Positions 62,270-64,000 of a stretch of DNA of 64,000 nt are shown here, piece after piece. The notes under the pieces are model-generated. The model had not been told where the DNA came from. It did no database searches and worked only from the letters and a program-made list of their open reading frames with translations. The stretch's first letter is position 1. The number at the start of each line of letters is the position of its first letter. The position numbers were made by a program, and so were the translations under genes. Origin of the DNA: Prorocentrum cordatum (lineage: Eukaryota; Sar; Dinophyceae; Prorocentrales; Prorocentraceae); NCBI GenBank assembly GCA_963575745.1, contig CAUYUJ010006546.1, positions 130,251 to 194,250 on the forward strand, read 5' to 3'.

Positions 62270-62291
62270 GTCTCGAACAATTGTTCGAGAC
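62270..62291. other. Perfect 22-bp palindrome
   Basis: Two half-sites GTCTCGAACAA with no spacer, within longer imperfect inverted arms (CCTTCCATG at 62241 and CATGGAAGG at 62294). Confidence 0.9.
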
Positions 62292-62449
62292 TCATGGAAG
62301 GTTAGGGCGGAAGGTCCGGAAGAATAAGGCGGAGCGCGTTTTCTTGGAATAGCAGCGCAGCAACCCTCGCTGATCCTGTCCGCGCGGCCCGGAAGCGGAG
62401 CTGCACTAGCGCCGCCGGCGGTCGCGGCCAGAGCAATACGTCTCCAAGC

Positions 62450-62632
62450 CCCCCCCTCCCCCTCCTCCTCCTCCTCTTCCTCCTCCTCCTCTCCTCCTCC
62501 TCCTCCTCCTCCCTCCTCCTCCTCCTCCCCTCCTCCTCCTCCTCCTCCCCCTCCTCCTCCTCCTCCTCTCTCCTCCTCCTCTCCTTCTCCTCCTCTCCCT
62601 TCTCCTCCTCCTCCTCCTCCTCCTCCTAATCC
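62450..62632. repeat. (CTC)n pyrimidine tract
   Basis: CTC/CCC repeats; no gene. Confidence 0.95.
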
Positions 62633-62834
62633 TCCTCCAGAGCTGCGGCCCGCAGGAGCCCAGACCACGCCAGGGCCTTCTCAGTCGAGTGCCCCCCCCC
62701 CCCCCCCCATCAGCAGTTCTGTCTTTGGGCGGAAGTTCCGATGAGCTGCGAGTGACCGCTTGTTTCGTTGCATCTCAGGGGGACCTCGCCTTTCCCCCAA
62801 AAATGTGTCTCTCTTGCGCCCGACGCGTGCTCGA

Positions 62835-62945
62835 TGCAGATTCGACGCGGATTTGGCGTGGATTTGCCGCGGATTCGACACGGATTCGACACGGACCCGA
62901 CGAGCCCGACATGGATTCGACACGGATTCGACGCGGATAGGGCCG
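62835..62945. repeat. 12-bp tandem repeat GGATTCGACACG
   Basis: About eight units, partly diverged (GGATTTGCCGC, GGACCCGACGAG). Confidence 0.85.
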
Positions 62946-63012
62946 CGCCGGGACAGACAAGGTTCCCTGAAGATGCAACATAACGCTTGAGAGCCCGCGA
63001 TCAGTAGTCATT

Positions 63013-63174
63013 CCACCACCCACCGAACCACCCCAGCCCAACCCGGAGGCTTCCATGTGCCCTCCACTTCTGGTGGGGGAGGGGGAGGGGAGCATCGAAA
63101 GAACACATGTTGAACCCGTACCCCCCCCCAACCCGAAATTCGGGTCTTCGGGTTGGGTTGGGGTGGTCTGGCAG
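63013..63174. mobile_element. CCACCCCAACCC MITE, copy 3
   Basis: CCACCCACCGAACCACCCCA ... TTGGGGTGGTCTGGCAG; internal AACCCGAAATTCGGGTCTTC as in copy 2. TAGTCAT occurs just outside both ends (63004-63010 and 63176-63182). Confidence 0.9.
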
Positions 63175-63247
63175 CTAGTCATCACTCGAGTTTCCCACTA
63201 TGTTCGGTTGTTCCAGTAACCACCGGCGGTGTGGACATTTCACTCGC

Positions 63248-63444
63248 AGGCCTAGAGGTTGACACCAACACCAATATCGGCGGTGCGCCTCCACCGATGG
63301 ACTAAGAGCCCGATCTCGGTAATCGGTGGTAATATTCTGGCTTCCAAGGTGACCGACACATTACCACCACCACCGAAATCTAGGATCATCTTCCCCCTGT
63401 GGAGGCAACCCACTGTGTTGGTGTTGGTGCCCATTTCCAGGCCT
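63248..63444. mobile_element. TIR element (AGGCCT ... ACACCAACACC)
   Basis: AGGCCTAGAGGTTGACACCA then ACACC at left; GGTGTTGGTGCCCATTTCCA then GGCCT at right. TIRs about 27 bp, diverged. Interior is rich in CCACCACC/GGTGGT inversions. Confidence 0.7.
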
Positions 63445-63758
63445 CCAATACACGTAAGATGACAGGATGCCCCGCCCTCCTCCTCCGCTCCCCTCCTTCA
63501 CGCCGTCTTGCGCCGGCGAGGAGCTCCAGCGGCTCAGCCAGGAGTACAAGGCGTTCAGGCAGCCGCGCGACGGATGAGAGCAGAAGTTCGCTGGTTTTCA
63601 CGCGTCGGGCCCTGGGAGGCGATACTCGTTCGACGCTTCGCCAGCGCATCGGGTAGACACTGTTTCGATACGGTTCCAGTTGCTCGGGATTATGTTTTGG
63701 ACGTTGTCCTGAAGTACGATGGAAACAGCATAGCAGTCGTCGTCCTCCTCCTCTCCCT
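63445..63758. other. Intergenic, no supported gene
   Basis: Two short plus-strand frames without recognisable domain. Confidence 0.4.
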
Positions 63759-63780
63759 TTCGTAGCCATTATGGCTCTAG
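63759..63780 (+). other. Relict spliced leader (19/22)
   Basis: TTCGTAGCCATTATGGCTC then TAG differs from the canonical dinoflagellate leader at three positions. Plus orientation, so the sequence to its right would be the body of a retroposed mRNA. Confidence 0.75.
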
Positions 63781-64000
63781 ATAGTTGCTCCCGTTTCGGA
63801 ACCAGTGGGGATCTGATCCGAGGACAGATCAGGATTGCCCACCTTCTCTCGGCAATACTACGCCTGCGCCTGAGTGAGCCAGGTCACTTGCATTCGAACG
63901 AGAAGGAACAGAGGGGCCAGTGCACGGTGTGGAAGTCGCGGGGGAAATTTGCCTACACTTTCTACAGTGTTGCATCAGAATGGCAGCTGCTTCTGCCAGT
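63781..64000 (+). other. Possible 5' region of a gene leaving the window
   Basis: Follows the relict leader. The last ATG (63980-63982, MAAASAS) opens a frame to the window edge; an ACAG/CAG-rich 3' splice-like stretch precedes it. Only seven codons are visible, so this is positional inference. Confidence 0.3.

Overview
The window looks like nuclear DNA of a dinoflagellate. The strongest evidence is a perfect genomic copy of the 22-nt dinoflagellate spliced leader (8258-8279, minus strand) upstream of an intact ORF, plus a 19/22 copy at 63759-63780. Supporting signs are high GC, no operon-like organisation, very low gene density, decayed LINEs, and a very large load of tandem arrays and short terminal-inverted-repeat (TIR) elements. 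The species cannot be fixed from sequence alone; a free-living, large-genome dinoflagellate is an inference.

Layout. 1.1-8.3 kb is the only gene-dense part: four long minus-strand ORFs (8218-6992, 6064-5591, 4632-3658, 2946-1102), unidirectional as is usual in dinoflagellates. The last resembles a repetitive transposase-like dinoflagellate family; the middle two share a C-terminal domain. 8.3-26 kb is mostly arrays (a GC-rich octamer array at 9.5-10.4 kb, purine tracts, degenerate CAC-rich repeats), a decayed LINE (11.7-12.7 kb), a short CCHC zinc-knuckle ORF (18.5-19.0 kb) and MITE-like elements. 26-31 kb holds nested TIR elements, a second and better preserved LINE (26.7-28.8 kb) and a poly-GAC microsatellite. 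32-36 kb holds several TIR elements, a 73-bp tandem repeat running into a 1.4-kb GAGGCT hexamer array, and a long foldback element. 36-38.7 kb is a TIR-bounded composite repeat and a small array. 40.5-44.3 kb is a decayed DNA transposon with a DDE-type transposase interrupted by one TAG, one frameshift and one TGA. 44.9-46.9 kb is a 75/151-bp tandem array. 48-54 kb contains many MITEs and a second, longer copy of the 36-kb composite element enclosing a Pif1-like helicase pseudogene. 54-64 kb is again MITEs and arrays, ending in a relict spliced leader that may mark the 5' end of a gene leaving the window.

How it fits together. Few ORFs here are likely host genes. The dominant biology is mobile-element turnover: about a dozen TIR families, several with two or more copies here. 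Some copies are nested, some have a paralogous empty site, and some are flanked by unusually long direct repeats. The most distinctive candidates are (1) a TTAAGTCGGG-ended TIR family ranging from 150-bp MITEs to a ~3.7-kb copy carrying a helicase fragment; (2) a CTTGGCATCG TIR family flanked by 18- and 40-bp direct repeats; (3) a conserved core, GAGGATGTCTCAGGCG, reused in four otherwise different tandem arrays. No rRNA, tRNA or CRISPR was found.
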